Made by a program: the position numbers and the translations under genes. Source: Rhabdornis inornatus (Eukaryota; Chordata; Aves; Passeriformes; Rhabdornithidae). From it: a DNA stretch of 64,000 bases. Every line of letters starts with the position of its first letter. Position 1 is the first letter of the stretch. Shown piece by piece: positions 25,801 to 40,939 of this stretch. The stretch is taken from assembly GCA_013397075.1 (NCBI GenBank), contig VWZS01009792.1:1005058-1069057 (forward strand), written 5' to 3'. The notes under the pieces were generated by a model that worked only from the letters and a program-made list of their open reading frames with translations, ran no database searches and had not been told where the DNA came from.

Positions 25801-28800
25801 AAATAAATTCAGTCCCAGTCACTTTTATCAGTAGAGTCCGTAGCATGGTATTGGAAATACTGGAAATATAACTATCTTTGTAAAGTGCAGTAGCATTTGA
25901 AAATACTTGTTCTAAAAATTGCTGTATGGCTTCAGAGCTACAGAGGACTTCAGAAGCTTTAAAGCTGCTTTAAACTTTAAATCTGTGCATTGAAGCAAAT
26001 GTGTATAAATATATTTGACAAATACTTAGAGTGTTTATTAATGAGAACATGCACATTGAGTTCTAATTCTGTGGAAAGTAAGGAAGTGAGGACATTTCCT
26101 AACATATAGATGTGAGGGGTTTTGTGTTTTTTTTGTTGTTGTTGTTTTGTGTTGTTTTGTTTTTTGTTTGGTTTGGGGTTTTTGTTTATCTTCCACAACC
26201 TTAGTCTTGCAGATTTGTTAAAGAATCTAAAAAATTTTGGTTTTTTTTAATGGTGGTAAGTGATCTAACCAAGAGGTTACAAGGATGCAAATTCACGTAA
26301 TTTATACTTAATTTTAGAATCTTCATATTTTTTATGAATTTAAAGCTACTTTAAAAAAAAACCACTGTGTTTGTTCCAGGATGAAATTTTCATGAATATA
26401 GTTTCACCAGTTCATTACTTTGTTCATATAAAAGTTTCTTCATTTATTCTTAAATAAGAAGGACGCAAATGAAAAGTGATTGAGGGAACATGGTGAATTC
26501 TTGTCCCTTCTTTAGCCTAAGAGCTTTTCTATAAAATTGGAGGTAGGAATTCCCCCAGATATCAAGAAACAGTTGCATGCAGATAGACAATAGTTGTGTG
26601 CTTTATGGAAATAGTTAAGTAAAGACTAAGTAAAGAGCATTATTGAGGAAAAAATCAAAGTATAGAAAGTGTACAAATGAAGTCTTAACAATGTTAAGTT
26701 CTTTCAGGGACAAAATAATTGTTCAATTTAACGTTAAATAAAAGTTAAGTGGGAAAAAAAGTATTTACAAAAAAACTCAAAAAGCTGCCAAGAGAAATGG
26801 GCCTTGTTGCTAGCAGTATGAGTAGTCAAGGGGAAAAGAGATATGAATAATTAATGATTATCTATTAGACAAAGAAAATTATCTCATGGTACTCGACTCA
26901 GTAATCCTAAAAGTCCTTGTACTTATGTGTCTTAGCATCTTCGAAATAACATAGTCCAAGAAGTGTAAATATTAATGTTCATTTGAAACTGCACAAAACC
27001 AGTTCAAAGTAATTCAACAGAAGGACTTGAAGGAAAAGCAAATAAATATAAAATGGAAAGTATAATATAAATTATCTTTATAATTGTTCACTGGATAATG
27101 TTTGCCAGCTAGTTGTCTGAGCTGTTGCCTTTTTGGTACTCTATATATTTTGTGGGATAAAATTTATTATCTGAGGGTAAACCGGCTTTATATACAGCAC
27201 TTCAATGGCATCCACTTAAAAATATTACTATAAGTATATGGAAAAAAGTAAATCTATTTATTGCCAGAGCTAGAAGCCACAGCATTTTGAGAAATTCAAC
27301 GTTTTCACAATTTTCAGTGGAATAAATATGATGCATCTTTAAGTGATACACACCCATGAATAAGACATTGCAATTACATTCATCAAGTGTTAGGGAATAG
27401 TTAGAAAAACAGGCTAATACACAATCTTTCAGAAGTCCCTCCTCTTCCATGATAACCTCACTAAGGGTTTAAGGGCATTTGTATTTGGGAAGGCATTGAG
27501 ATTTGCTTTGAAAGCAAAGGTCCTTGCATCTTTCTCCATTTGTATACCTCTATTTAATAGTTCTCTATGGACAGCTTCTAAAAACAGGATGTACCTAGGA
27601 GTGTGACATCCTTTTGTGACATGATATCCATGGTGAAAAGCAGGAGCTTGGGGCAATTCAATAGTTTGTCTGAGTTCGTGCTAGATGTCATTGTCAGCGT
27701 TGGGATCAAGGGTTGAGCCTACTGGTTTGCCAAAATGATGACTAGTCCAAAACACATATTTATGAAAGCCCTTTCTGAGCAGAGCATTAAAGGTCTAGTG
27801 ACTGTGTTCTGAGTTAAACAGCACCACCTCACAGTTTGAAGGCTATGTATCATGTTGGAATGTGTTTTCTCTATCAGTGTGATGTTTTCACATTGTGTTT
27901 TATAATGTAGTAATTACACAGCTTGCCCCAAAGTTCTTCTTGAAATTAATGCATCTCTTGTATTTAATAATAACACACATTTAATAAGACTATTTCATTG
28001 TCATAAATATTAAAAGCTACATAATATATGCACATATAAAGACTGCAGTAATGAAGGTGTTTAAAATAAACAACACCAATTGAAATGCAAGTGCTGAAGC
28101 TCAGTGGATGCTGAAAGTAAAAGTAGCTGTACAAATAAAACTAAAATTACCTTTGCTGATCTTCATTGTTTAAGAGGAGAGGAATATGGCATATGAACAA
28201 GGAAGGTGAACAGTGATGAGAAGTTAAAACTTTTTTTCTTTAAACAATCTGCAGCACTGACTTTCCATTAAGGAACCTGAAGAAATGTCCTTGCCAATAG
28301 CATTTAACTTCGCCTGTTCTGTATCCTCTGTACCCTGGCCCTTTTTCAATGGAAAGGACCACTAGACCTGCCAGATATGGCCCTAAGAACTCCAGGTCCA
28401 TCTAGGGAAGGACTCTGTTGTGCAGGGAAGCCAGAAAATGACCATTGGAGTGTTTTCCAGGCAAATCCTAAGGCTGCAGGAACTCCGAGTGTGCCAGGCA
28501 CCGCTGGACAAACCACAGCCATCACTATTGGAGCTCATGGGCAGCTGAGCATGCCCTGCTCAGACCTGGGCAGGGAATAAAGGATAAAGGAAGTTCAAAA
28601 TTGGATTAAATCCATTTTACTTCCATTTGCCACAAGGTATGAACAGTATGTTCTGCACCTTAGGAATGAGAAGTTTAAAGTATGTATGTGAGCATTGTTT
28701 TCTTAATACTTTAAAGAATGTGGTAAAAAAAAAAACAAAACAAAAAAAACCCAACCCTATGTAATCTCAAAGTGCAATATTCAGATATGAGTTGTAAGAA

Positions 28801-31019
28801 TCCCACAACTGTAAGGGTAATGTTTGACACTTGAGTGGGAAAGGGTTTAGCTGTAAAATTCTCAGTTCAAGACTATAAAAGTAGAACTTCAGAAATGTTA
28901 AGATCAAAAAGTGTCTAGGAATGTGGATTTTTATTCTGATTTGAGTGACTTTGCTTGTTATATTTGGATACTAATGTGATTAAGAGGTCTCAATCTCTCT
29001 GGTCTGTGAAAGTGACGATACCTCTCCCTTCTTGCATTAAAGAAATTTACTTTTTGGAATGATGTGATAACATATATAAACATTTCTTATTTATATATGG
29101 TCATGTTTTAGTTTCTCTATTGACAAGTCAAAGAGTAAAAACTCTTCAGTACTGAAGAATTGAATGTGACAAGTTTTCAGAAAACTGTTACAGATTAATC
29201 TAGTGAAGTATATTTCTGCACAATAGGAAGAAATAGAGACTTGGAATTAGAGGAGGCTCTGTTTAGAGTAAGATGCTGAAATGCTAATATCATAGTTACC
29301 AGGTCTTTTTTGGGAAAGTATATTAATTCCTCACTATTCTATTAGCTCTTTTATTTGTGCCTTTTCTTTTTTAAACCAATTATTAGAAAAGAAGGGAAAA
29401 ATGAATCAGTCAGCATAACATTTGGACTTCAAAAATTTTCTCCACAGGAGCAGCTGTTAAGGAAGCTAAGTAGTCACAGGGGGAGAGGAAAATCCTCATC
29501 ATGGAATGAACATGGCTAGATGACAAAGTCTAGAGTAAAAATATATATTCGTCCTGCTCTGTGACTGAAAGAGTGGGCTGCTCCACTGCTTCATGTTATG
29601 ATGTTTGTTATTTAATACATGGAAATAATGGAAAGAAAGTTAGGCAATGAGATGGCAGCGTCTGCAAATGTCACAATTAGCTGGGTTACTCAAATCCAAA
29701 ACACACTGTGTGGGGAACTTCAAAAGGGAGCCCTGAGACCTACAGCAGTGGATGACATGATATCAAAAAAAATTCAACAGTATGAAAGCTCGTAGGCACT
29801 GAAAGAAGTAATTTGAACTATTTATGACCTCTCTTGGGTTCTAAATTAATTTAGAAATACCAGAAAAAAAGTCAAGTCATTGCGGACAACTCAATAAAAC
29901 CTGTGATCTCGATGTTTCTTCAGTCTTTCCCCTCCCCTTATAAATTCTCCAAATAAAAGAAACAAGAATCAATGACAACATGATCCTGTCTGTGCAATAA
30001 ACTACATCCAGTACAGCTGATAGCATATAATGCAGCATCATCTCTTATTCTGACTGCTATGATAGAGAAGAAATAAGCAACAAGAGGAAGAAAACAACGT
30101 ATTTCTTAAAAAATATGTTGTGTCTCTTTCTAAAGTGTAAAGAGTGACGATTTGGCAAAAGTGAGGAGACACGAATTTTACTTAAGCAGAAATACCACAT
30201 TTTTTTCATTTAATAAGTAACTAAATGCTAGTCAGTGCAAGAAGGTTCCAAACTTGTAGATGCTTACATTTGGGAAGGCAATTTAGATGTGTAAAGTTGA
30301 ACCGAGATAAAAGTGCTTTTGGTATCAACCATTGCGGGGTGCTGAGCATCCCACAGAGACTCTTCTTCCTCAGAAATCCAGAGAGGGGAGGTGTCAATGG
30401 AGGTCTTAATTGAGCCCTTCTGTCTTGCTGTTCCCTCTGTGGGGCAAGATTTACTCTGTCTTTGCCACTGTTGAAAGAGCTGAGGGATTTCTTTGGACAG
30501 TCCTTGTTCCTTGCTGACATTTTAGTTATTACTATGCACAGCTAAGGTTTACAGAGTTATCCCTGTAATTAGCCCAACTGCATCCTCTGCATCTGCTGGG
30601 CTACATGTGTCTCTCTCCAGTCCAAAGGTAAGGTTAATAATAAATCTCATATGCTATAAAAAAATTAACTACACAGTAGTACAAGAACCGTGCCAGTGTT
30701 ACCATGGACAGTCACACACCCACAGCAGGGATCTTTACACAGTGTACCTCCAAGTAGAACACGTGGGAGGAGAGGAGGGAAAAAGTAAAATGAGCATCCT
30801 CTTTTTTTTAATATTATAAACAGAATTGATTAAAATAGATTTCAAGGAGAAAAGTTCCTTGTGCAGTTACTCCAACAACTGTGCTTTTAAAAATATTTGG
30901 AAAAGAGAGGATTTGTAGAAATCCATTAAAAGGTGCTCATTAAGGTGGCCATGATTCATTCCACTGGTGGAAATTCTGGTGCCAAAGATTTCACAGGGGC
31001 AGGGGCAGGAGGTCGGATG
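22831..31019. other. AT-rich DNA, probably host intron
   Basis: The stretch is low in CpG, with a GGAA-type run near 23573-23584, the T/G-rich tract at 26.1 kb and a slightly GC-richer patch at 28.3-28.6 kb. Frames are short and unsupported. Confidence 0.5.
26120..26187. repeat. T/G-rich low-complexity tract
   Basis: The + strand is almost only T and G, built of TTTTG, GTTGTT and GTTTG units, with an interrupted microsatellite look. The reverse strand is a run of lysine, glutamine and asparagine codons, which explains an artefactual frame there. Confidence 0.9.
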
Positions 31020-31166
31020 CTGCCCAAGTGGTTGAGTCACTATTCCTGGAGGGATTTACAAGACATGGAGATGTGGCACTGAGGGACATGTTTGCATTAA
31101 CAGTTGGACCTGGTGGTCTTAAAGGTCTTTTACTCCTAAATGATTCTATGATACTGTGATTCTATC
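31020..31166 (+). repeat. CR1 LINE 3'-end fragment (different subfamily from the first two)
   Basis: The block runs from 'gttgagtcactattcctgg' through 'gacatggagatgtggcact' and 'aaaggtcttttactcc' and ends with two clear tail units around 'gattctatgatactgtgatt'. The wording (gacatggagatgtggcact, acagttggacctggtggtct) fits the other major CR1 3'-end type in birds, unlike the two fragments at the start of the window. It is short, 5'-truncated and non-coding. The sequence just upstream (30940-31020) is GC-richer and may be a more decayed extension, but I could not match it. Confidence 0.88.
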
Positions 31167-34100
31167 CTCTTTTACTAAATTGGTTTGAACTTTGTATGAG
31201 TTGAACATGCTGACATATACCAACTGTTCAGCATAAAGAAAAGGTACAGATTTTACCTATGGTTACAAGGCTGTCTCATATTTTTCCAGATTGTTCCTTA
31301 TCACAATTTCAGCAAAGAATCTCAGAAAAACCTCAAACTAAAGAAATTAATTGAAGTCTTTTAATAGTTACCCTTAACTCCCTTTGCAAGGCAAATCCAC
31401 GCACCACTCTACTCTTCTTTCTGGTAGTTTTGTCTTCTCCTATGTTATTTTATATAATTGAAAATTCCTCTAAATTACTAAGTAATTTTTCAATATCAAA
31501 AGGTTTCATCATTCTTTTGTCATTGAATAGTCCTCTTAATCTGTAATTACTTCCTGTTCTCTTCTACAGTACACAATATTTTCATATTCTCATAAAAACG
31601 TCAGTTCTCTGGAAGGTCAGGTTGAAGAATTCTCACTGGGATGTTTCTGTTGTGATCTTCTTTCAGTCCCTATCAAGGCAAGTGAAACCTTGAACTGCTG
31701 CCATGCTCTGAGGTGCCTCCTGTCTATTGATTCTCACTACTGATGTCACTCTTTGTCTTTCTTATTATTGTATGACAGCCCATAAGAATCAAAACTAAAA
31801 GTGATCCATGTTGCTTTCTGAGCCAGTGAAGGACTAGTCCCTACTCACGTTTGGTGTAAGCTAGTTTTGTACATGTTAGCCATTATCTTGAAGTAGTGTT
31901 TCATTGTGAAAAATAATTCCTTCTTACACAAATGGAAATTCTTATTTCCATCTCAGTTCTACATAGGACTCTTTATGGAGAAACTCTGCACTTTTTCTGT
32001 GGAGGTACTGCCCAAAAAATACTTGTAGGCTATTATGGAAGTGCTTAATATATTCAACTCTCTTGACAGTTCTCAAGACTACATTGACCTAATCGAAAAC
32101 CTTTTTTTTTTTTTTCTGAAATCCTTCCACATTATCAAAGTGTTTCTGATAGCAGGATGGCAAGAATGGGAGGAGATAAAAAAATTCATTTGACTGGTAC
32201 ATCTCATTTTAAGCTCATTTTGGCTGTACTCCATTAGAAATGGTAAATGAGAAAATATTCTCCTACACTTTGTTTGCATGTAAGTTACATCAGTGGAGAA
32301 AATTCATATAGGAAAAATGTGTAGTGTAAGCTTGCTGTTCAATGCCAATTTGGGTAAATTCTGACTGTAGTCCTGAAGCAGAGAGGTCAGATGATCTTAA
32401 TAAATTACATGACTGGGTTTATATGGAAAAACCCTTTACTTGTGGTCCCTTTGCTTGAGATCCCTTTACCTGATTTATTTTTAAGTGCAAAGGTGGTCTG
32501 TGAAAGAAATGTTATTGTTCCATCAAGTTTATTTTAACCCTTTGGGTAATAAGCTGAAATGTTACATAGATTCTGTGGATTTCACTCCCATACCTAACAA
32601 CATCAAATTTGAAACTCCTACAAATCAAAAGAAAATTCCTATACTCATATTAGACAATGAGTCAAATTTTGTCTCTTAGGAGCAGAATGCAACCTAGAGG
32701 AACTTGAGAGTGAGAAGAGTCCACAGTCATGAGCACTAATAATCATACCAAAAACTCAAATGAATGAATAGGGAGTGTCATTTGATACTGTTTCATTTGG
32801 GTCGAGCTTTTTCTTTCAAATGGATGTTGGTTTCAAAGGAATGCAAGATAATTTATTTTTCTTTTTCCAAAAATGATAGAAAAATATCAATACATTAGAT
32901 TCATAATGAACAGAATATTTTTTGGTGTGTCTTTACCCAAAAAAATCTTGGAATACAAGAGTATGAGTCCTAAGACAGTTTGAGAAGTAGTTTTTCTTGT
33001 GGATAAAGGGAAACTGTGTGCTGATGTAGTGTAATTTTTTGCACATTTATTGAGGTGTGAATGGCTCATATTTAAAATTAAAAGCTGCTGCTATGAGTTC
33101 ACTAGCTAAAGCAGTGACAGGAGTGAAGAAGAAAATTTTAAACAACTGAAATGTGTAAGAATTGATGGAGAGGTAGAAGTTATAAACGTGTCTCATGTAT
33201 TGTTTACCTCATGCTTTCTGATGCTCCTCACTGAATAATGAAAATGCCTGTTGATTTATTTGCTGAACTCTAAGAATGAAGCAAGTGCAAAGGCAGGCTG
33301 AAAAAATACTATGCCTCAACTTGCTTTTAAAGAACTCTGATATCATCAAGGCTCAAGAGGGCCACTTTTCTATGAAAAAAGATCACGTGGCACTTCTCTT
33401 GCAGGTGGATTTAGGAGAGCAGCCTGCCACTTCTGCATTGCATTGAACCACTTCATAAATCTGAGGACTTAGACATTTGGCTAGATTACAGGTTTTTGTT
33501 TTCAGCTCAGAAAGACTGCAGTTACCTAACTAAAGTCCACAGAAAATTTTGGTAATTAATTTTTCAAGCAACTATGTTTATGATGTCTGTTCCCTGTCCA
33601 GAGGTATAATGTTGCTGTCTAATAAAGGAAGCATATAAGAAGTTATACTATAAGACTCAGTTGTTTGCTCAAGGCTTTAAGAAGAACTTCTATGCTTCAG
33701 AAATGTAACATGTGTTAACTTAGCATCCTGTGCATTTTATTAGTGGAGTATCTCTCTTTAAACTTGTCAGTTGTGTATTTGATGACATGTAGGGCAAAAT
33801 AGATTTTAACCATGTTTATCAGACTTACCTAGAGACAGTATCTTCAAAGTGGCTTTCTGAACTTTCCAGATGTACTTGAAATATGTGATCTTGCCATTAG
33901 GAGTTTATTTATAGCTTCTCTTTCTTTACAAAACTCCCATGACGGATTCCAAGAGATCTCTGGATAGAGGGAAAAAAAAAAAAGCCAAATTATTAAACAT
34001 AATTTCTCTTGGTTAGTTGTTGTTGTTGGGTTTTGTTGGCTTTTCTTCTTTGTCATCTGGGTAGCTACACTCAGCAGACTCCAGGGTCTGACTGTATGAA

Positions 34101-37100
34101 GCAGTTCCCGTTTTGGTAACAACAGATTCCTTGCACCAAAGGGCTGATGTTCAAAGGCAGTGCAGTTACCACTGCTCATGTTGAACAGAGCATGGAATTT
34201 GACCTTTATGAAAGAATTGCAAAGAGGCTTTGAAATCCCTGTAATGATATCCATGGAAAACAGAGAGGACCTTGGAACAGGGAAGTTTTAGTGAGTTTCA
34301 GAGAGCAGCATGTTACCCCTCCCTGTCGTATGTACCCTCTGCCACCCTTCAGTTCCTGAAGAAATGGGACTACAAAACTCTGTGATATTTCATTTTTCCC
34401 ACTTGGAGTCTCTCTCAATAATATATAAACCTGCTCCTTCTCCTTACCTCACAGTCTTTTGTTAGAAGGCTCATCTGTGCTTGTCTGATTCAAAGGAAGA
34501 CCTTTGGCATCTATTTATATGCAGTGTTGAAGACAGGATACTGAGCAAGAAGGCTCTTGGATTTAACCCATTATGGCCATTTTTATGCTACATATGTGAT
34601 TGAGAGTTACATTCCTCCCATTGCTGGTTATCCTACAGGCATCTCTCCTGCTAGCATGGAAGCATGTGTTTTCAAAGTGTTGCACAGCTTTCCTCTCTTT
34701 GTGGAGAAAATTGGTATATTAATAAGGATTTGCTCAATGTCCTTGTGTTGCTGTCCCAAACTGCAGTTTTGGATCCTGGGAATGCAAGGCTTTGTACAGA
34801 TGGATTTCACAAAGGGAACTGTGCCCTTCAAGGTGTCATTGCAACCTAATAATGAAAAATGAAGAAAAGATAGAATAGATACCTGCATTCTCTGATGCCT
34901 ACATCTCCCTAAGATTATACTCAAGGACATATTCTTTTGAGGATATGCAAATTAAGTGCTTTGAGCCAATATTGTGGGTCAAATTTACTTTATTACAAAA
35001 GTAGTTATGTTTTGGGGGCTATTTTAAAGGTAAATGAGCATGGACATGGGAAGTTTATTTTCTGTCTGTGCAATAATTCTTTAAGCTGCCTGGTAGCACA
35101 TGTTGCTGGTCTCTTCCAGCCAGCTGGTAGGTTCCCAGGCAGAGTCTGTCACACACTCACGTCACATGGAATCCCCATGCACTTGCAAATGCTCTGATCC
35201 CTGGAGGGGCATGGGCCTTTGGGGGCTGAAATGCTCAGCCGTTGCACCGAGATGCTCTGCTTAGGAATTCAGGGCACAATGTAAACCTAGCTGTGGATCC
35301 TGCCATTCCACCTCCTTTTTTTTTTTTTTTTTTCATAAGTCCTGGATGTGATATGTTTCACAATGATATGTTTTGTCTTATGTTGTTGCTCTCAGATTGC
35401 ACGTGTGAGAACACAGCATCTCGGAAAAGATTTACAAACATGGGTGCGGTGACTGATGGCACTTTATTTGTGAAGGAAAAGGCATATGTTTGCCTTGTGG
35501 TGTGTGGATCAAAATCCAGTGAAAAGTGAACTGACTACATCAGTAACAGGCATGTTATTTATCCCTTCCCCTCCCCCAATATTAAAGGCAGGAAAATGCT
35601 GAATGCTATGTGGAGATAACATACAATTTATTGATTCTCTCTGTATGCTTTATGGCTCTAATGGACTTTATGAAAACCTTAAGCCTGTCCATTTTATCTT
35701 TGTAAATAATTGACTGAGAACACTGTTCTAAATAGGATAAGTGGAATGAGATACATGCAAGGAGAAGACTGTACAAGTAATTATATGTATAAGGTACATT
35801 TCAGCCTGTTTTGGCAAAGTTCAAATACATTTCTTCACAGTGTCTGAAAATTAGAGATCTAATTTTTGGCTCAAGTCTGCTGTCACAACTACCCTTAGCT
35901 CTACTGTAATTTGCATTTCAAGTGTACTGGAATCTCTGAGCACCGCCTCTGTGTGTTGTATGATTACTGTTAATACTTGATTTCACAGTTATTTACAGCC
36001 TTGATGTATTGCTTGACTGTTGCTAATATCTCATTTACTATTCTGACCACCCTGAACAGCCTTTCTACATGATACTTCCTGGGGTGTCTAGTCTTTTATC
36101 CCCTGGCTGTAACGTCTAATTTCTCTCTGGCTGTAAAACAGTCTCATACCTTTGCATCAGAAATTATTTTTACTTTTGTGTTGCAGGGCTCAACACGGAT
36201 ACCAGGGAGCATAGCAACACTACTTCATAGTCAGAATATGGGGACATTTAGTCTCCTAAGGAGTTGACTTGGAGAAGCTCGGGTTCATACAGCTCCTGGT
36301 TCCAACTAGGTGCAAGGCCACATATATTCTGCCTAAGTTCAGGTTGCCACTGAAAGAAGAACTCCATCCTCTTGCTAGTGGCATTCATTTCCCCCTGGCT
36401 TTTTGTGCTGGCACTTTGTTGATATGACTCTTAAACTAGCCAGATGAAGGATTTATCCTGCTGCAAACTAATCTTGCACTTCTTCTGGTCTGTTTTTCGG
36501 GACAGTTCCCTGACCTGCTTTAGGATGCAGCTATGAGAGCTGTATTGTGTCAGCACAAACAATGTGGAGGAACAACTGACCCAGCTCAGGAGGGAGAGCA
36601 GAAAGGATCACCACTTCTGGCAGGTGTCCTGATTTATGCAACAGGTTTTGGTCTGCACACTCACTGGGAATTGGCAAATGGGCATTGCTACCTTGCATGA
36701 GTGATGTTGACAGTCACTCATCTCTAAATGGCAGCAGGTTCAGTCCCCCCTTTCAGTTCCTATTGACAAGCTCTGTCTTTTATGCAGGAGATGTATGTGA
36801 AGTCTGGCACTCCAGGCTTTGTAAGCTGTTCATCCCTGCTACAAGCACCCAGTGGTACAGGTTACATAAAGTACTCTCTACAATGTAAACTGGCATAAGT
36901 GAACACCTTATAGAGATAAGCATAATTATCCAAACCCTTAAGTAGCAGCAGCCATAACATTTGCCAAACAAAAATGCAGATAATTGGAAGATCTGGCTTA
37001 GCACATTCTGAAATTGGCCTTTGGGGTCTCAGAATCTCTGATTCGGTCTTCCTAGTTTGGTGAGTTAGATTTTAAGTTGGGAGATTTTTTCAGCAGAGCT

Positions 37101-40100
37101 TAGGTTTTAAACCAGATGTATATTGAAACCTCCAAAGCCTTTGCCTCAGGATCTGCCATGGAAGTTATATTCCAAGATAAATCAGAGTACCATCTTGGCT
37201 GCCAACAGTAATGTGTGAGAGTTAAGACAGGTCTTTTAAGTAACCAAAGACAGTGAAAAAAAAATAGGTAACACCTCCCTCCAGGCTGCTTTACTTTTCC
37301 TAGACTGTCACATGCCTCCAAAAGGTGTATTTCAGATTGTGACTTTAAGTTACCCAAACCTAACTTACCTGAAAGCCTAGGCAGGCAGGCAGGAAACAGG
37401 CAATGTCGCATCATGGACCATAGATGATGTCTGAACTGGATAATAAATCATGACAGAGATTTATAATCCGTTTGCCTATTGAGTCAAATAGTTTTGACAA
37501 GACAGAATCTGAACTACAGTGGGCTGCTGGTGGTGAAACAAAAGAAATGGGTAGTAAATGAAGTCTATGCTGTTAAATCGTGCTGAGTACTTTGGCAAAG
37601 TTTATCATGGCAAGTCCTGAAGAGCCTTACTCACTGGGCACTGATGGCTTCTGTTCTGACACAATTCACTTCCTTTTGTGACACTTACATTGGTTATCAA
37701 GCAAAAACTTAGCCACAGTTACAGGTAAATACACATTAGGCACTGAAGGGAGAAAGCTTTCCAGAAACATGGCAATTAACTGAAAGTTAGATACTTTTAA
37801 TTTTAGAATGTTTATGTGACTCTATACATGTTAACGGACAGAAATGCATGTCTAAATACTCTGAATTGTGCCCTGGAGTGAGGTGGTAATTACCTGATTA
37901 TGAGTTGTGCATGTTAATTTCTGCAGGTGATTTATCTGGTTTATCTGGCTTTTAAATACATATTTTCCTTCTTTATATTTTTTTTTTTAATGCTCCTATT
38001 TTCACAACAGAGCACAGATAGCATTCCTATAATTATGAGTGCAGGCAAGAGTTGACAAGGAGAAGTAAGAGCTGAAGGTGAGGTAGTTTCTCAGTTAATC
38101 TGTGAGGAGAGATAACTGGCAATAACATGAAGCAGTGCAGAGATGTGGCCAGAGAGGCAAGCAGAAAGGATACTTTTATCAGCATTGTTTCAAAGCAGCT
38201 ATTACAGTAAGTACTAAAAGAGGAAAAGAAGCAATTACAGTAGTGAAGCGTAACTGAATTTTGAAATACCTTTTAATAATGTTCAGGACAGGAACTACAT
38301 CTTTACCTGAGCAACTGGAGCGTGTTCTGGATGTGTTTTGCTTACCTGCTTCCAAGAGAAACACAAATGCAGAGAAAAATTTTTGTTGAATTCATAATTG
38401 AGAGCTTGTGCTTACGAATCTGTAAATAGGATCTATCATTAGAACTTTTAAATGTCACAGATGTTTTTGATAGTGGGGCCTGGGCTAGGCACAAACCCCT
38501 TCCATTGTCAATGTGTTTGAGTGCTTGTTTTGTCTGATAAGTAATCAAAGGTACAGATTATATGATCCTTTAATATTCATTGTTATTTACTTCTGCAAGA
38601 TTCAGCTGGTTTGCTTTGTGATTGCTTTTGTAAAAGAAATGCTGCATTGTAATCAATTTGCTGTGTGCAGTTTAAAATGTCAGGGACATTTCTGTTATTT
38701 AACCTGCAGACTCATGCAGTATGGATGAGGCAGAGTTTTTGAAGTAAGGCTATTTTAAGGACTAACTTCAAAGAGATTTCAGGTTCAGCATATCCAAGTA
38801 CAGTATATGCTTTCTTATTTTTTGTTTGCTTTTTAATTTAAAGTCAAGATGCATTTCAGGCAGCAGCTAAGATGCATTAATTGAGGCATTTTTTTTTTTC
38901 ACTACACTGCTATTTGTCTGGTCATTCTTTTAAATGTGATAAATACACACACTATTGACTGATCACTTTTGAGTATTGACATTGTTTGAAAATTCATGGG
39001 AAATACTAAATATTTCTTTGTTATCAAAATACATATTTGAGTGTAGAATTCAATTAAAGTGTCTTAATCAAAAATAGTTAAAGATGCAAACTGCTCTGTG
39101 CACTAATTTGAAGAAAAAACTTTTAAAATGGAACTCTGTGGAGCTTTTGTAGATACGTAGGCCTCTCTTCACTGTTGGTTGAGTTTATTTAAAGAGCTTT
39201 TCTAGTCACCTTTGAACCTAAATGATTTCTCCAGATGTACAGAAGTGAACAATGTAAAAATCTTGCTGCTTCAGCAGAACAGGATCCAGCTGGCAGGGAA
39301 CTGGATCTGCAAGTCATTGGTTACAGCTGTGTTTCGATTTATGTGATGGTTGAAAAAATAAATTACTGGATTAAATGGCTAGAAAGAGAACTCTTTGTTT
39401 AGCCCTTGTGTGGGGACTGAAAGTGTTTATGGTGCTGTTTTCTTCAGAGCCTTTGCAAAGTAAGCTGGACAAATAGACTTATTCAAAACTTGTCTGAAAT
39501 GTTGTGCATTCAGCTTTATTTCTTTACAGAAGAAACTGTATGTTTTTGTATAATGCTGTCAGCCAGCAACCATTTTTAAGGTCTCTTGGCCTTTGAGAGT
39601 GGCAGTAGCATTTTAGCAATGTCTTGTAGGCATTGCAGTTTATCACTGGAAGGCAGTTTCCTTTCATTAAAGGTTTTCAAATGCATTTCTTGGCATGAAC
39701 ACAAATACATGTAGGGACTCTGTTAAACTCATAACTTTTTAATGGGTTTAATATTTCAGCTTTGTATACCACTTACCTTTTGCTCTACATAATAGTGCTG
39801 ATGTAATTGTAAATTGGGTGCACAATAATTTACAGAGCAGGCACAATGAAATCAGAAACTAATGCCAAGTGTTTGGATTATCGCATATCTTATTTTAATG
39901 TTCTAACTGTGGTGATTATGTCTTATTACCTGATATCCTGATTCTGCAAAGATTTACATGCTTAATTTTACTGAAGAGTTCCACTTTGCTTCATAGGATG
40001 GAATGGTGCATAGAGCCCATCACAGCTTTGTTAGCTATTTTGATAAGAAATGTGTTGGGCTTTTTAATCTTTATACGATTAGGGTCCTTTGAAATCTCAC

Positions 40101-40939
40101 AAACTGCCTTTTCTACTGCAGGTAGCTTGGGTTGAAGGAGTTGAGATGTAACATCTTCCGGTGATGTCCCAACTCCATTGAAATCACTGGGCATTTTGCC
40201 ACTGGCTTCTCTTAGGCTACAGTTTCACTATAAAAAGTGTATTTTAATGTTTTTACTTATAACCAATATCCCAAGACACACAGGTGATTTTTCTTAAGTA
40301 GTGAAACTGCTAGTGAAGTGATGGGCTACCAAATGTGAACAGAAGATTTGATATTAGGCCAACGGGAGTTTTGAAGGCTTCTTGCAGGAGCTATGGAGAG
40401 CAAAATAATAGCACAGAACCTTCAGTCATGGCAGACAGTGAGCATATAGTGCATCTTTTAAAGATTTAGCTGGCTTTCAGCATTGTAGTTTGCAAAGCCA
40501 GGAGCTTTTCAGCACTTATATCTGTTTATTCAGCAATATTTCCCAGTAATTATTTTAGGCTGACCATTAGTTTCCTTTTACAGTCATAAAGCAGGCTGTA
40601 GATGTAGCTGAGTATCAGCTACATCCTATTTATTAAAACATTTCTAAAACGGTGCATAAACTTGGAAAATTATGGTTGTGATTAGATCATAATTGTTGTC
40701 CTATCAAGATCTAATTACTTTTTAAAAAACAGTTTGCACAAATAGTTTTCAGATATTGCCTTTTTAAAATCCTACAAAGCGCTGACCAAGGAGAGCTAAA
40801 TGCCAGAACAGGAGTTCCAAGGCAAAAATGAAATCAAACAAGTTGGCCAAGTTCCACCACAAGCCACCCTCAGAAATACCAGAGAGAAGCTTAAAATATT
40901 TTAAATAGAATATTTCCCCTCCCCCATTTTCTTTTATTG
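31167..40939. other. AT-rich DNA without recognised element
   Basis: Only homopolymers (T14 at 32102-32115, T18 at 35316) stand out. Frames up to 136 codons (-, 33844-34254) carry no recognisable domain. Probably intronic to the host transcript. Confidence 0.5.
35316..35333. repeat. T18 homopolymer
   Basis: Eighteen T follow CCTCC in otherwise complex sequence. No flanking transposon is recognisable. Confidence 0.95.
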